Made by a program: the position numbers and the translations under genes. Under the pieces are notes generated by a model. It worked only from the letters and a program-made list of their open reading frames with translations, made no database searches and was not told the DNA's origin. 27,416 nt of DNA, from the NCBI GenBank assembly GCA_016705335.1, contig JADIYN010000068.1, forward strand, positions 1 to 27,416, given 5' to 3'. This DNA is from Draconibacterium sp. GTDB lineage: Bacteria; Bacteroidota; Bacteroidia; Bacteroidales; Prolixibacteraceae. This document shows positions 1 to 9,339 of the stretch, piece by piece (positions within the stretch are counted from its first letter, which is position 1; every line of letters begins with the position of its first letter).

Positions 1-1529
1 GGCTGGGTTTTCCTTCGGTAATTGTTCCGGTTTTATCAATAATGAGCGTATCAACTTTGTTCATTTCCTCAATAGCGCGGGCATCTTTTACGAGCACGCC
101 AGCCTGTGCCATCCTTCCTGAACCAACCATAATCGACATTGGAGTTGCAAGGCCTAACGCACAAGGACAGGCAATAATCAGCACGGCAACTGCATTTACA
201 AAGGCATAAACATAAGCCGGATCAGGCCCCAAATTGCCCAAACCACAAATGTTATGATGGCAATGGAAATTACAATCTGAACAAAATACTTTGCCACAGT
301 ATCAGCCAATTGTTGGATTGGCGCCCGTGAACGGCTAGCCGTATTTACCATTTCAATGATTTGCGCCAGTAATGTATCGCTGCCCACTTTTTCGGCTTTC
401 ATCTCAAAAACCGTTTTGCCATTTATTGTTCCTCCGGTTACTTTATCGCCTTCAGATTTTTCTGCCGGAATAGGTTCACCGGTAATCATACTTTCATCGA
501 TTACAGCTTCACCAACTATAAATGCGACCATCAATAGGAATTTTTTCACCAGGTTTTACCTTTAAAATATCTCCAACATTTACCTCTTCCAACGGAATTT
601 CGGTTTCCTCGCCATTGCGAATAATTCTCGCAACCGGGGGAACCAGTCCCAGCAAGGCTTTAATTGCCGAATTGGTTTTGCTGTGAGCTCGCAATTCAAG
701 TACTTGTCCGAGTAAAACAAGCGTTAATATTACCGCTGCCGCCTCGAAATAGATATGAACATTGCCATTCATATCTTTAAATTCGTGGCGGAAAACAGAT
801 GGAACCAGAAGTGCCACAACACTGAAAATGTAAGCTGTTCCAACTCCAATGGATATAAGAGTCCACATGTTTGGTGACCTGCGTACAACAGAACTCCATC
901 CGCGTTTGAAAAAATCCCAACCTGCATAGAAAACAACAGGTGTTGCCAGTAAAAATTCCACCCAACTCCATACTCTTTTGGTGCGATGGTTTCAAAATTC
1001 AAAAAAGGAATCATATCTGACATGGCAATGATAAACAGTGGAATACTTAATGCCAGCGCAATCCAAAATTTCTTTGCCATTTTTTTGTAGGCCTTTTCTT
1101 CATCACTGGTTTCCACTCCTTTTTCGGGTACCAAATCCATTCCGCATTTTGGGCAGTTCCCCGGATGATCCTGTTTGATTTCGGATGCATCGGGCAGGTA
1201 TAAACAGTTTTACCGCCACTTGTTTGATGACTTTCTTCTTTGTTCAGGTGCATACCGCAAACCGGGCAATCACCGGGTTTTTCGTAGGTTTTGTCGCCCT
1301 CACAGCGCATGGGACAGAAATATTTTCCTTTTTGTCGTGAATGGTTTTCATGCATGTGTTCATGGTTGTGCCCATCTTTTTTCTTTTCAATTTTAATTCC
1401 ATTAACAGGAATTAAGTGCATGTTACATACCGGACAATCGCCGGGTTTGTCGTAGGTTTTGTCGTCTTCGCAACGCATGGGACAATAGTATTTGACTTCA
1501 TTTTTTGTTAGTACTTTAATTCCGTTCAT
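1..1529 (-). CDS. copA: Copper-translocating P1B-type ATPase with tandem N-terminal heavy-metal-binding domains (partial, frameshifted)
   Basis: Exports Cu(I)/Ag(I) from the cytoplasm across the inner membrane, driven by ATP. Visible in order: two CPMRCE...CPVCxMHL domains (1405-1497, 1243-1327), a classic CPMHP...CPKCGMDL domain (1125-1206), the transmembrane region, the actuator-domain TGEP motif (near 470), the transport motif CPCALGLATP (near 150) and the phosphorylation motif DKTGT (near 30). The nucleotide-binding domain lies beyond the left edge. Four single-base breaks (near 224, 523, 972 and 1182) split the reading frame, but the family sequence resumes on the other side each time, so a working gene with sequence errors is likeliest. 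The start at 1529 is chosen because a strong Shine-Dalgarno sits six bases upstream; without a stop at 1549-1551 the protein would instead begin at 1743 and carry a fourth metal-binding domain. Confidence 0.9.
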
Positions 1530-1535
1530 GATAAA

Positions 1536-1544
1536 CCTCCTCCC
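1536..1544 (-). promoter_or_regulatory. Strong Shine-Dalgarno before the copA start at 1529
   Basis: The minus strand reads gggaggagg six bases before an ATG. Such near-perfect sites are rare in this window and argue for independent translation initiation of CopA here, rather than at the upstream ATG (1743). Confidence 0.6.
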
Positions 1545-1548
1545 TTTT

Positions 1549-1743
1549 TTATTGGTGATGCAATTGTTTTCTTCCACCGGAACAAGGTGCATGTTCAAAT
1601 CCGGGTTATAGGTTTCCTCGCATTTCATCGGGCAAAAAATTGTTTTGGACGTTGTGTAGGGTCCCCGCTACTGCAGCATGAGTCTGCTTCCTGGATTTTG
1701 TTTTTAGAACCGAATCCTGCAAATATTTCACTAAACTTTTTCA
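1549..1743 (-). CDS. Small cytoplasmic heavy-metal-binding protein, or the N-terminus of CopA (frameshifted)
   Basis: Begins MKKFSEIFAGFG, has a DSCCSS cysteine pair, then one degenerate metal-binding domain (FCPMKCEETY...NMHLVPV) lacking the second CPxC. Restoring one C near 1668 joins the N-terminus to this domain. The C-terminus is ambiguous. Read as given, the frame runs on in-frame into CopA through an unusual linker. If one A was lost from the A4 run near 1573, the usual error type here, the protein ends EEKQLHHQ with a stop at 1549-1551, just before the strong Shine-Dalgarno of copA. I favour a separate protein of about 65 residues that could buffer or deliver copper to CopA; this is inference. 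A TAnnTTTG box lies about 30 bases upstream. Confidence 0.5.
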
Positions 1744-1774
1744 TGATAATAATTTTTAATTTTTTAAACTATTC

Positions 1775-1782
1775 CAAAGGTA
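1775..1782 (-). promoter_or_regulatory. Candidate Bacteroidota promoter -7 box for copA
   Basis: The minus strand reads TACCTTTG, a full match to the TAnnTTTG box used by the Bacteroidota primary sigma factor, about 30 bases before the ATG at 1743. No good TTTG -33 box is present at the usual spacing, which would fit a promoter that needs an activator. Confidence 0.45.
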
Positions 1783-1811
1783 CACCTCATTGCAAATGAA
1801 GTTGTTACACA

Positions 1812-1840
1812 ATTTTCAGATAATTTTATATCATTTTCAG
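1812..1840 (-). promoter_or_regulatory. Two direct CTGAAAAT repeats 21 bp apart, candidate AraC-family operator
   Basis: CTGAAAAT on the minus strand occurs at 1833-1840 and 1812-1819, exactly 21 bp start to start (two helical turns), upstream of the -7 box at 1775-1782. AraC/XylS regulators commonly bind direct half-sites at about this spacing, and an AraC-type gene lies immediately upstream. The octamer is AT-rich, so a chance pair cannot be excluded. Confidence 0.35.
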
Positions 1841-1844
1841 GTTA

Positions 1845-2404
1845 TCATACATCGCTAATGGATTTTCGTTTTTGTTCACCCAGGTTTTTAAAATATGAAG
1901 GTGTAAATCCGGTTACTTTTTTAAACTGCCCCGAAAGATGTGCAACACTACTGTAGCCCGTTTCATGAGTTATTTCGTTTAAAGTTTTTTCATCATAAAC
2001 CAGCAATTCTTTTACACGTTCAACTTTTAAATTAATCATGTAATGTTCAATCGAAATGTTTTCAACCGATGAAAAAAGTGTACTCAGGTATTTGTAATCT
2101 AAATTCATTTCCGAAGAAAGAAAAGTGGAAAAATTCAGCTTTCTGTCTCCGGTATTATTATATATATAATTGATTGCGAATGTTTTAATTTGCTCAACCA
2201 GCTGAACAGTACGGTTGTTAATAATTTCGAACCCAGCAGAATTCAGGTTTCGGGTAATTTGTTCGAGTTGTTTTTCCGAAATATCTGATTCAACCGTTAC
2301 TTTACCCAATTGCACTTTTGCGTTTCAATACCTGCATTCTTAAATATCTGACCTACTACCATGATACAGCGGTTGCAAACCATGTTTTTAATGTTAATTT
2401 TCAT
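1845..2404 (-). CDS. AraC-family transcriptional regulator with N-terminal HMA-like CxxC metal-sensing domain (frameshifted)
   Basis: Probably the copper-responsive regulator of this locus. Residues 1 to about 75 start MKINIKNMVCNRCIMVV, with a CNRC metal site and the strand/helix pattern of an HMA (ferredoxin-like) domain ending near GFEIIN. The C-terminal half is an AraC-type double helix-turn-helix, with the conserved second-helix region ETGYSSVAHLSGQFKKVTG followed by TPSYFK. One A is missing from a run near 2320; restoring it joins KNAGIETQ to KVQLGKVTVESD and yields about 186 residues. The start at 2404 is chosen because the CxxC domain is only included from there; it lies 14 bases after the cusB stop, so the gene is likely co-transcribed with cusACB. 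It lacks the cupin or other sensor domain usual in AraC proteins. Metal specificity is inferred from context. Confidence 0.85.
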
Positions 2405-2418
2405 TTTCCAGTTCTTTA

Positions 2419-3979
2419 TTATTTAAATCTTTCATACAAACAACACTCCGGCAGCTCTTTATAAACTTCATCGGGTGCTTTAAATTTTTCAGTATCATGT
2501 CCTGCTTTTGCAACTGCTTTTGTATTTCATCGGAATTGGTTTTCCCGGAATCGAAATTGAGATGCAGCATTTTGAGTCGGTTTCCCAATTGGCCGATTCA
2601 ACTCCCGAAACCGATTTGGCAGAGGTTTCAATGCGGTCTTTGCACATTTCGCAGTTACCGCCAACTTTTACCATAATATGTGTTGATTTAGTGAGGGTTT
2701 CATTCGAAGTGAAGCCCTCACTTTCAGAAGATTTATTCATCATACTCGTTTTACCTGCCAACTGGGCAGCAGCATCAACACTAAAAGTTCCGTTGGTAAC
2801 TATTTCTTCGCCTTCCGACAAACCTTCAACCACTACATATGTATTTTCCATTGCGGCTCCCAGCGTTATTTCCCGCATTTTGAAAGTCGGTTGTTCTGTA
2901 TCAGGGATTTTCACATACACAACCGAGCGAGTTCCTGTCCATAAAACTGCCGATTGTGGGATTGTCAATTGCTCGCCACTGCCTTTTAATGTTGAATGAA
3001 TCGTGCCATTGACAAACATTTCAGGTTTAAGCTGGCGGTCCGAATTATTCAGTTCTATGCGCACACCTGCAATTCGTGTTGTTGGATTGATAATCGGGTC
3101 GATAAAAGTTATTTTCCCAGTAAAAGTATTTCCGGGGACTGATTGTGTTGTAAATTCAACTTTCTGGTTGATTGAAATCCACGGCAAATCAGATTCATAA
3201 GCATCAAAAACACCCCAAACTTTTGATAAATCGGCTACTTCGAAGAGCACAGCACCTTTCGAAATGTAATCGCCCTCGTTTACTTTTCGGTCAGCATAAT
3301 CCCGAAGTGTTGGCGAAAATGTCAAAAGAGGAAGTTACCTCTCCCAATTTCCCGATATTGCTGATTTGCTCTTCCGAAAGTTTCCAGTTGCGCAGTTTTT
3401 CGCGGGCAGCTTCAACCAGTGCGGGATATTTGTCTTTTAACGACAACGCTTCCACCAGTTCTTTTTGAGCCGTTACCAGTTCAGGAGAATAAATGGTCGC
3501 AATCCGCTGTCCTTTTCTTACCTGCTCACCGGTTACGTTTATCATCAGTTTTTCAATTCTCCCCGGAACGTGTGCTGTTTGCGATTGTTTCAACCGTTCG
3601 TCAACCTGAATTTTCCCATAAAGCTGAATGTCTTTTGAAACTGAACCTTTTGTAACAACCGAAGTTTGAACCTCTGCAAGTTTGATTGCCGATTCGCTCA
3701 TTTCAATGGCCTGGTCGTCAATTTCGGCATTTGAATTTGTTAAGGGAATTAAATCCATGCCGCAAATCGGGCAATCTCCCGGTTCATCCTTTCTTATTTG
3801 CGGGTGCATGGAGCAAGTCCAAATCGTTTTTCTGATTCACCATGCTCATGAACTTCGGTTTCAACGTTTGCTGGTGTTGAACCTGAGTTGTGAAAGAACA
3901 GCCAACCCAGGAAAATGCCGGCAATTATCAGCAATCCGGCTTTTAAATAAGTATTCGAAAATATATTTTTTGCTTTCAT
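2419..3979 (-). CDS. cusB: CusB-type periplasmic adaptor of the Cu/Ag RND efflux pump, with HMBD and C-terminal HMA domain (frameshifted)
   Basis: Membrane-fusion protein joining CusA to the outer-membrane channel. An N-terminal signal anchor (about residues 12-30, LKAGLLIIAGIFLGWLFF) is followed by a heavy-metal-binding domain (CSMHPQIRKDEPGDCPICGM), then barrel-sandwich, hairpin and beta-barrel regions (HVPGRIEKL, VNEGDYISKG, GVFDAYESDL). The C-terminus carries an HMA-like domain with GNCEMCKDRIE and ends ELPECCLYERFK. Frame breaks lie near 3821, 3292-3318 (probably two), 2571 and 2512; almost all are explained by one base lost from an A or G run. The stop at 2419-2421 appears only after correction; uncorrected, the frame ends at 2495. 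It begins one base after the cusC stop, so translation is probably coupled. The HMA tail may do the job of the separate chaperone CusF, which is not seen here. Confidence 0.9.
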
Positions 3980-3980
3980 T

Positions 3981-5428
3981 TTATTTTGAATTATTTTTTG
4001 TTGAATTCATCAGTTTTTCGGCCATTGCCACCGAAGTATTGTAATCGGTAATTGCCTCAACCCGTTTAAATCCGTAATCGAGAACCTTGTATTGCATCCG
4101 GAGCACCTCTTCGTAATCGGTTCCGGTTGTTGCAAAACCAGCCAGCAAAAGATCGGTGGTTTTTCGTGCCAGTTCTTCCTGCTGATTGTAAAGGATTACA
4201 CGTCTTTCTGCATCGTCAAGGTTTGGTACAAAGCTGCGGTACTGCACCTGCAGGTTGTTCTGTAAACTGATGGTCTGCTGTTTCCCGGCTTCCTGCATCA
4301 GTTGAGCTTCTTTTTGCATGGCATCGTATTTCTTTCTGTAAATTGGAATGGAAACCGAAAACATGGGCATCACCATATCATTCCCGTTCATCATAAAAGT
4401 GTTTCCCTCGCGTTTTTGGTTAATCATATAATTCAAACCAACGCCAACCATTGGCAAACCCATTTTTTTCGCTTTTTGTTCCATCATTTCGTACGAAGAA
4501 ACTTCACTTTCCAGCATCGCGAGCATGGGATTATTGGCAAGAATACTATCGGCAATGGCTAATTTTTCGGCTGGCAAAGATTCAATTTCAAGAGAATCAT
4601 TTATTACAACTGAAATATTTTTGTCGCGATTGAGCAAGGAATTAAAAGCGATTTCGGTAGTTTTCCGTTGGTCATCTAAAATTGCCAGTTTGTTTTGCAG
4701 TTCCAGAATTTCCATTTTTACCCTTAGAACGTCCTGAAGTCCGGTTGCTTTATTTCCCATTCCTGACGACATTGTTGTTGCAGGCATGTTCCCTGCTACC
4801 GATGCAGTTCCTGATTGCGTTGAATTCATCCCACTCATTCCACTTCCTGAAGCGTTTATATTTCCTCCTGAAGTTGAATTCATAGCTCCGGAATTTGTTG
4901 AACCTTCCGAACTTCCCCCGTTACCGGTGACTGGAATTTGACAAGCATCAATTTTTCAAGCGATTCGAGCAATTCAAGGTTTTCCTTTACCAGAGTGATT
5001 TCGCGGTCGATTTTCATGATTTGGTACCAATTGTATTTTACCTGGTAAAACAGGTCGGCTTTGGCTGCATTAAAAACTTCGTATTTCGCTTTAGCCATTT
5101 CCGAAGCTTCATCTTTTGCCAATTTGAGGGTTCCAAACCACGGAAACATTTGCATTACCTGGATATTTCCAACCTGGCTGCCTCCCAGAATCGCCATGGG
5201 TTTTATAAAAAATCCAAACGAGGCCTGCGGATCGGGCAGCGTTCCAACCTGCGGGACTTTTTCTAGAGAGGCCAGGTATTGATTAAAGGCAACTTTTAAA
5301 TCAGGGTTGTTTTCAGCAGCTACTTCCAGGAAGCCATTCAATACCAGAGAATCCCTTTCCTGTGCAAAATTTGTTTTGAAAACCAGCAACAGGACTATCG
5401 TTAATGTGTATATTTTTATATTTCTCAT
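3981..5428 (-). CDS. TolC-family outer-membrane factor of the Cu/Ag efflux pump, with Met-rich insertion (frameshifted)
   Basis: Outer-membrane channel component (CusC-like) of the tripartite pump. An N-terminal signal peptide (MRNIKIYTLTIVLLLVF...FAQ) is followed by two OEP-type coiled-coil repeats (FLEVAAENNPDLKVAF; LREVKLEL-like helices around LVKENLELLESLEKLML and GLQDVLRVKMEILELQNKL). Between these two helices, where family members normally have a short turn at the periplasmic tip, lie about 58 Gly/Ser/Asn/Met-rich residues with six or more methionines (4740-4925). One G missing from a G run near 4916 breaks the frame there. About 482 residues. It sits four bases after cusA and one base before cusB. 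The cusC symbol is withheld because TolC-family proteins diverge too far to name by eye. Confidence 0.88.
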
Positions 5429-5432
5429 GACT

Positions 5433-8400
5433 TTAATTTTCAATGATGATTGCTTGTTTTGCTTGTTTTTTGACCTCTCCTTCGCGCCAAAAACACTGAA
5501 GAATCGGCACCACAAACATGGTCATGATTTGGATTATCATTCCACCAAAAGTCGGGATTGCCATTGGAACCATAATGTCGGCCCCTTTTCCGGTTGATGA
5601 AAGAACAGGTAACAAAGCAATAATTGCCACAGCGGCTGTCATCATTGCCGGTCGAACCCGTTTTTTACCGGCTTCGACAACGGCTTCGCGAACTTCTTTA
5701 ACCGTAGCTGGTTTTCGTTCTTCAAAAACCTGGTGAATGTAAGTTCCCATTATCACACCATCATCGGTGGCAATGCCGAACAGTGCAATAAAACCAACCC
5801 ACACCGCCACACTCAGGTTAATTGTTTGTATTTGAAACAGATGTCGCATTTCAACCCCAGCCACCGAAAAGTTTAAAAACCATGGTTGAGAATACAGCCA
5901 AAGCATGATAAATCCCCCGGCAAATGCCACAAATACTCCTGAAAAATGAATTGTCGAAGCGGTAAAAGTTTTGAATTGAAAATATAGTAATAGAAAAACC
6001 AGCATCAAACTGATGGGAATAACTATGGCCAAACGTTTAGTCGCACGCAGTTGCTGTTCGTAATTTCCTGCAAAAGCATAACTTACCCCAGCTGGCAAAA
6101 CCAGTTCCCCCGAATCGATTTTATCTTTCAGGAATCGTTGCGCTTCCTCCACCTCATCAACTTCGCTTTTCCTTCAATTTTATCAAAAATTACATATCCG
6201 TTAAGAAAGGTGTTCTCGCTGCGTATCATTTGCGGACCGCGGGTGTAGCCAATATCTACCAGTTCGCCCAGCGGAACCTGAACTCCTGTCATCGATGGAA
6301 TAAGAATTTTTTTGATTTCCTCGGGTGAATTTCGCAATTCGCGGGCATAACGCACACGAACCGGAAAACGCTCACGGCCTTCAACAGTATTTGTTAAAGC
6401 CATTCCTCCAACAGCAACCTGCAAGATTTCCTGAATGTCCTGAACAGTCATCCCGTAACGGGCAATTTTTTCGGTTCAGTTTTATTTCAATATAAGGTGC
6501 TCCCACTGAACGGTCGTAAAAAACCGAAGATGATTGAATAGAAGGAATCTCCTTTAAAACCGATTCCAGTTCGATTCCTGCTTTTTCAATGGTTTCCAAA
6601 TCAGGGCCGTAAACTTTAAGTCCCATGGGTGCGCGCATTCCGGTTGAAAGCATCACCAACCGCGTTTGAATGGGTTGAAGTTTTGGAGCAGAAGTCAAGC
6701 CAGGAATATTTGTAACTTTTACGATTTCATCCCAAATATCATCCGGAGTTTTTATTTCGGGCCGCCACTGACGAAGGTTATCGCCGTTTTTATCAGGTAT
6801 CAATTCATCAGCTTTTATTTTACGGAACCCATCTTTTTCAGGATTGTAAGTTGTTCCGTCTTTCATCATAAAATTGCCTTCTTTATCTACTTTGAATCCC
6901 ATTCGGTGTCCGTCTTCATCCAAAATATATTCGGAAACATAGTTGATTGTATTTTCAAACATTTGCACAGGTGCCGGGTCGAGTGCTGAATTTATCCGTC
7001 CCCATTTCCCGACAGCCAGTTCAACTTCGGGAATAGTTGAAAGTCTTTTATCGAGCAGTTCAACATATTGCTGGTTCATTTCAATCCCGCTATGTGGCAT
7101 ACTTGTGGGCATCAGCAAGAAAGAACCTTCATCGAGCGACGGCATAAACTCTTTGCCAATTCCAGGGAATGTGTGTTCCGCTGATTGCCAGACTGCTGAT
7201 TTTTTAACCGATTCCGGCATAAACCCAAACATACGGTTTACACCCTGCCATGCTAAAATTCCAAAGAGAATGGTAATTATGGGCAAAGTCATAAATGTCC
7301 ATTTGTTTCGCAAAGCCCAGCGAAGTATTGGAGTGTAAAAATGGACAATCAATAAAAGAGCACCCAGGATTACTGCAATTAAAATGGCCACAAACAGGTA
7401 ATTCGAAATATTGCTGTTTCCGGCTCCCAGCGGCAACCATTCAACGGTAAGATACCAAACCGCCACCAACAAAGTAATACCAATGTTTATGTAGTTGGTC
7501 ATTTCTTTCCGGTTTTCGGGCCATCGGTACTCGAATAAATTATTGATGCCGATTAACACCAGAGCCAATGCCGGAATCTGCCCCCAGAAAATGGTAAATA
7601 AAATTCCGGCTGCAATTAATATGGTATTGAAAATACGACTGACCCTTTTTTTATCGAAACGGATTGAAAAAATAAGGTTGGCAAGTGTTGGCAGAACAAT
7701 AATCCCGAGGATAAATGAGGCCAGCAAAGCAAAGGTTTTTGTAAATGCCAGTGGACGGAAAAGTTTTCCTTCGGCAGCCTGCATGGCAAAAACGGGCAGG
7801 AAACTTACTATTGTTGTTCCCAGTGCTGTTGTAATTGCTGATGATACTTCAATTGTTGCCGTGTAAATAACAGAAATCAGGTTTTTCCCTTTTGCGTTTT
7901 CATTTTCGGGCATTTCGAGATGCCTGATTATGTTTTCTACAAATACAATTCCCACGTCCACCATCACTCCAATGGCAATAGCAATTCCAGAAAGTGCCAC
8001 AATGTTCGCTTCAACTCCAACCCATTTCATAACAATGAAAGTCATTAAAACTGCAACGGGCAGAAGTGAGGAAATAAGTACAGAAGCCCGCAGGTTCATT
8101 ACAAGGAAAATGATGACAATAATTGCTATCAATATTTCATGTGACAAAGCTGATTCAAGCGTTCCGATGGTTTCTTTTATTAATCCTGTGCGGTCGTAAA
8201 AGGGAACGATGGTAACTTTTGAAACTGTTCCGTCAGCCAAGGTTTTTTGGGGCAAACCGGGGGCAATTTCAGCAATTTTATTTTTGATATTATTGATGAC
8301 TTCCATGGGGTTGGAGCCGTAACGTGCAACAACTGCCGCACCAACAGCTTCAACACCGTCTTTGTCGAGACCCACCACGGCGCGGTGCAGGGCCAAAACT

Positions 8401-9246
8401 TACTTTTGCCACATCGCTGATGCGCACCGGAACATTGTTGCGGACTGTTACAACCGCTTCTTCAAGATCTTCGAGGTTTTTAATGTATCCAAGTCCACGA
8501 ATAACGTATTCAACTTTATTCAGTTCAATGGTTTCGGCACCGATATCGAGGTTGCTTTTTTTAACGGCCTGCATAATATCCATTACCGAAACGCCAAAAG
8601 CTTTCATTGCATTCGGATCAATATCAACCTGGTACTCTTTTACAAAACCACCGATTGTTGCTACTTCGGAAACCCCTTCAGAAGCTGAAAGTGAATATTT
8701 CACATAATAATCCTGAATAGTTCTTAATTCCTGTGGGTCCCAGCCGCCGGTTGGCTTTCCGGTTTTTGGGTCGCGCCCTTCGAGTGTGTACCAATAAATT
8801 TGTCCGAGTGCCGTTGCATCGGGACCAAGAGTGGGTTGAATGCCTTGCGGAAGTGTGCCCGACGGCAACGAATTCAGCTTTTCAAGAATCCGTGACCGGC
8901 TCCAGTAAAACTCAATGTTATCTTCGAAAATAATGTAGATAAAAGACATTCCGAACATGGAAGTGCTGCGGATGGTTTTTACACCCGGAATACCAAGCAG
9001 CGAAGTAGTTAACGGATAAGTTATCTGGTCTTCGATATCTTTTGGCGACCGGCCCATCCATTCGGTGGCAACAATTTGCTGGTTGTCGCCAATATCGGGA
9101 ATTGCATCCACCGGAACGGGGTCACGGGGCAATAGCCCTGTGTGCCAGTTGAAGGGAGCATAAACTGTTCCCAACGCAATGAAAACAATGAACACCAAAA
9201 TGGTAATCATCCTGTTTTCAAGAAAAAAACGTATGATTCTTTTCAT
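5433..9246 (-). CDS. cusA: CusA-type heavy-metal RND efflux pump, enlarged (frameshifted)
   Basis: Proton-driven inner-membrane pump that expels Cu(I)/Ag(I) through CusB and the outer-membrane channel. It begins MKRIIRFFLENR, with DAIPDIGDNQQIV typical of the heavy-metal RND (HAE1/HME) type. The three methionines that bind copper in E. coli CusA (573, 623, 672) all have counterparts: LLMPTSMP (7110-7112), PVQMFENT (6960-6962) and LVMLSTGMRAP (6651-6653). This supports Cu/Ag over Zn/Co/Cd. At about 1,270 residues it exceeds the usual 1,040 or so, through extra membrane helices after TM6 (about 7340-7665) and about 54 residues between the second and third triad methionines. Single-base breaks lie near 8374 (an extra G), 6470 and 6167 (A lost from runs). 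It is followed after four bases by the outer-membrane factor. Confidence 0.93.
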
Positions 9247-9339
9247 TTATTAATGATTATTTATTAATGATAAATGCCAGGATTATAGGCAATACATTCA
9301 GAATCCTTTCAAAAAAAGATTCTGCTAATCATAATAAAA

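Noticed and set aside
1175..1396. Plus-strand open frames opposite copA and cusA
   Set aside because: They are antisense shadows of conserved minus-strand coding sequence and have no recognisable domains.
1243..1497. Repeated CPMRCE...CPVC coding segments as a CRISPR or tandem DNA repeat
   Set aside because: The similarity follows codons of a repeated metal-binding domain; there are no short identical repeats with unique spacers.
2394..2588. A short open frame that looks like a separate 64-residue protein
   Set aside because: Its middle (KMLHLNFDSGKTNSDEIQKQLQ) is the continuation of the CusB C-terminal HMA domain in another frame; both ends are out-of-frame sequence created by indels.
1..9246. 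The copper genes as a pseudogene cluster
   Set aside because: There are no internal stops from substitutions, motifs are intact, and each break is one base in a short run, which fits sequence error better than decay.
5433..9246. Naming the RND pump CzcA (Zn/Co/Cd)
   Set aside because: All three CusA copper-binding methionines are present and the neighbours are CopA- and CusB-like, so Cu/Ag specificity is favoured.
9299..9324. cagaatc/gattctg inverted repeat as a terminator between the HYC gene and cusA
   Set aside because: The stem has only seven base pairs, the T run lies in the loop, and none follows the stem in the direction of transcription.
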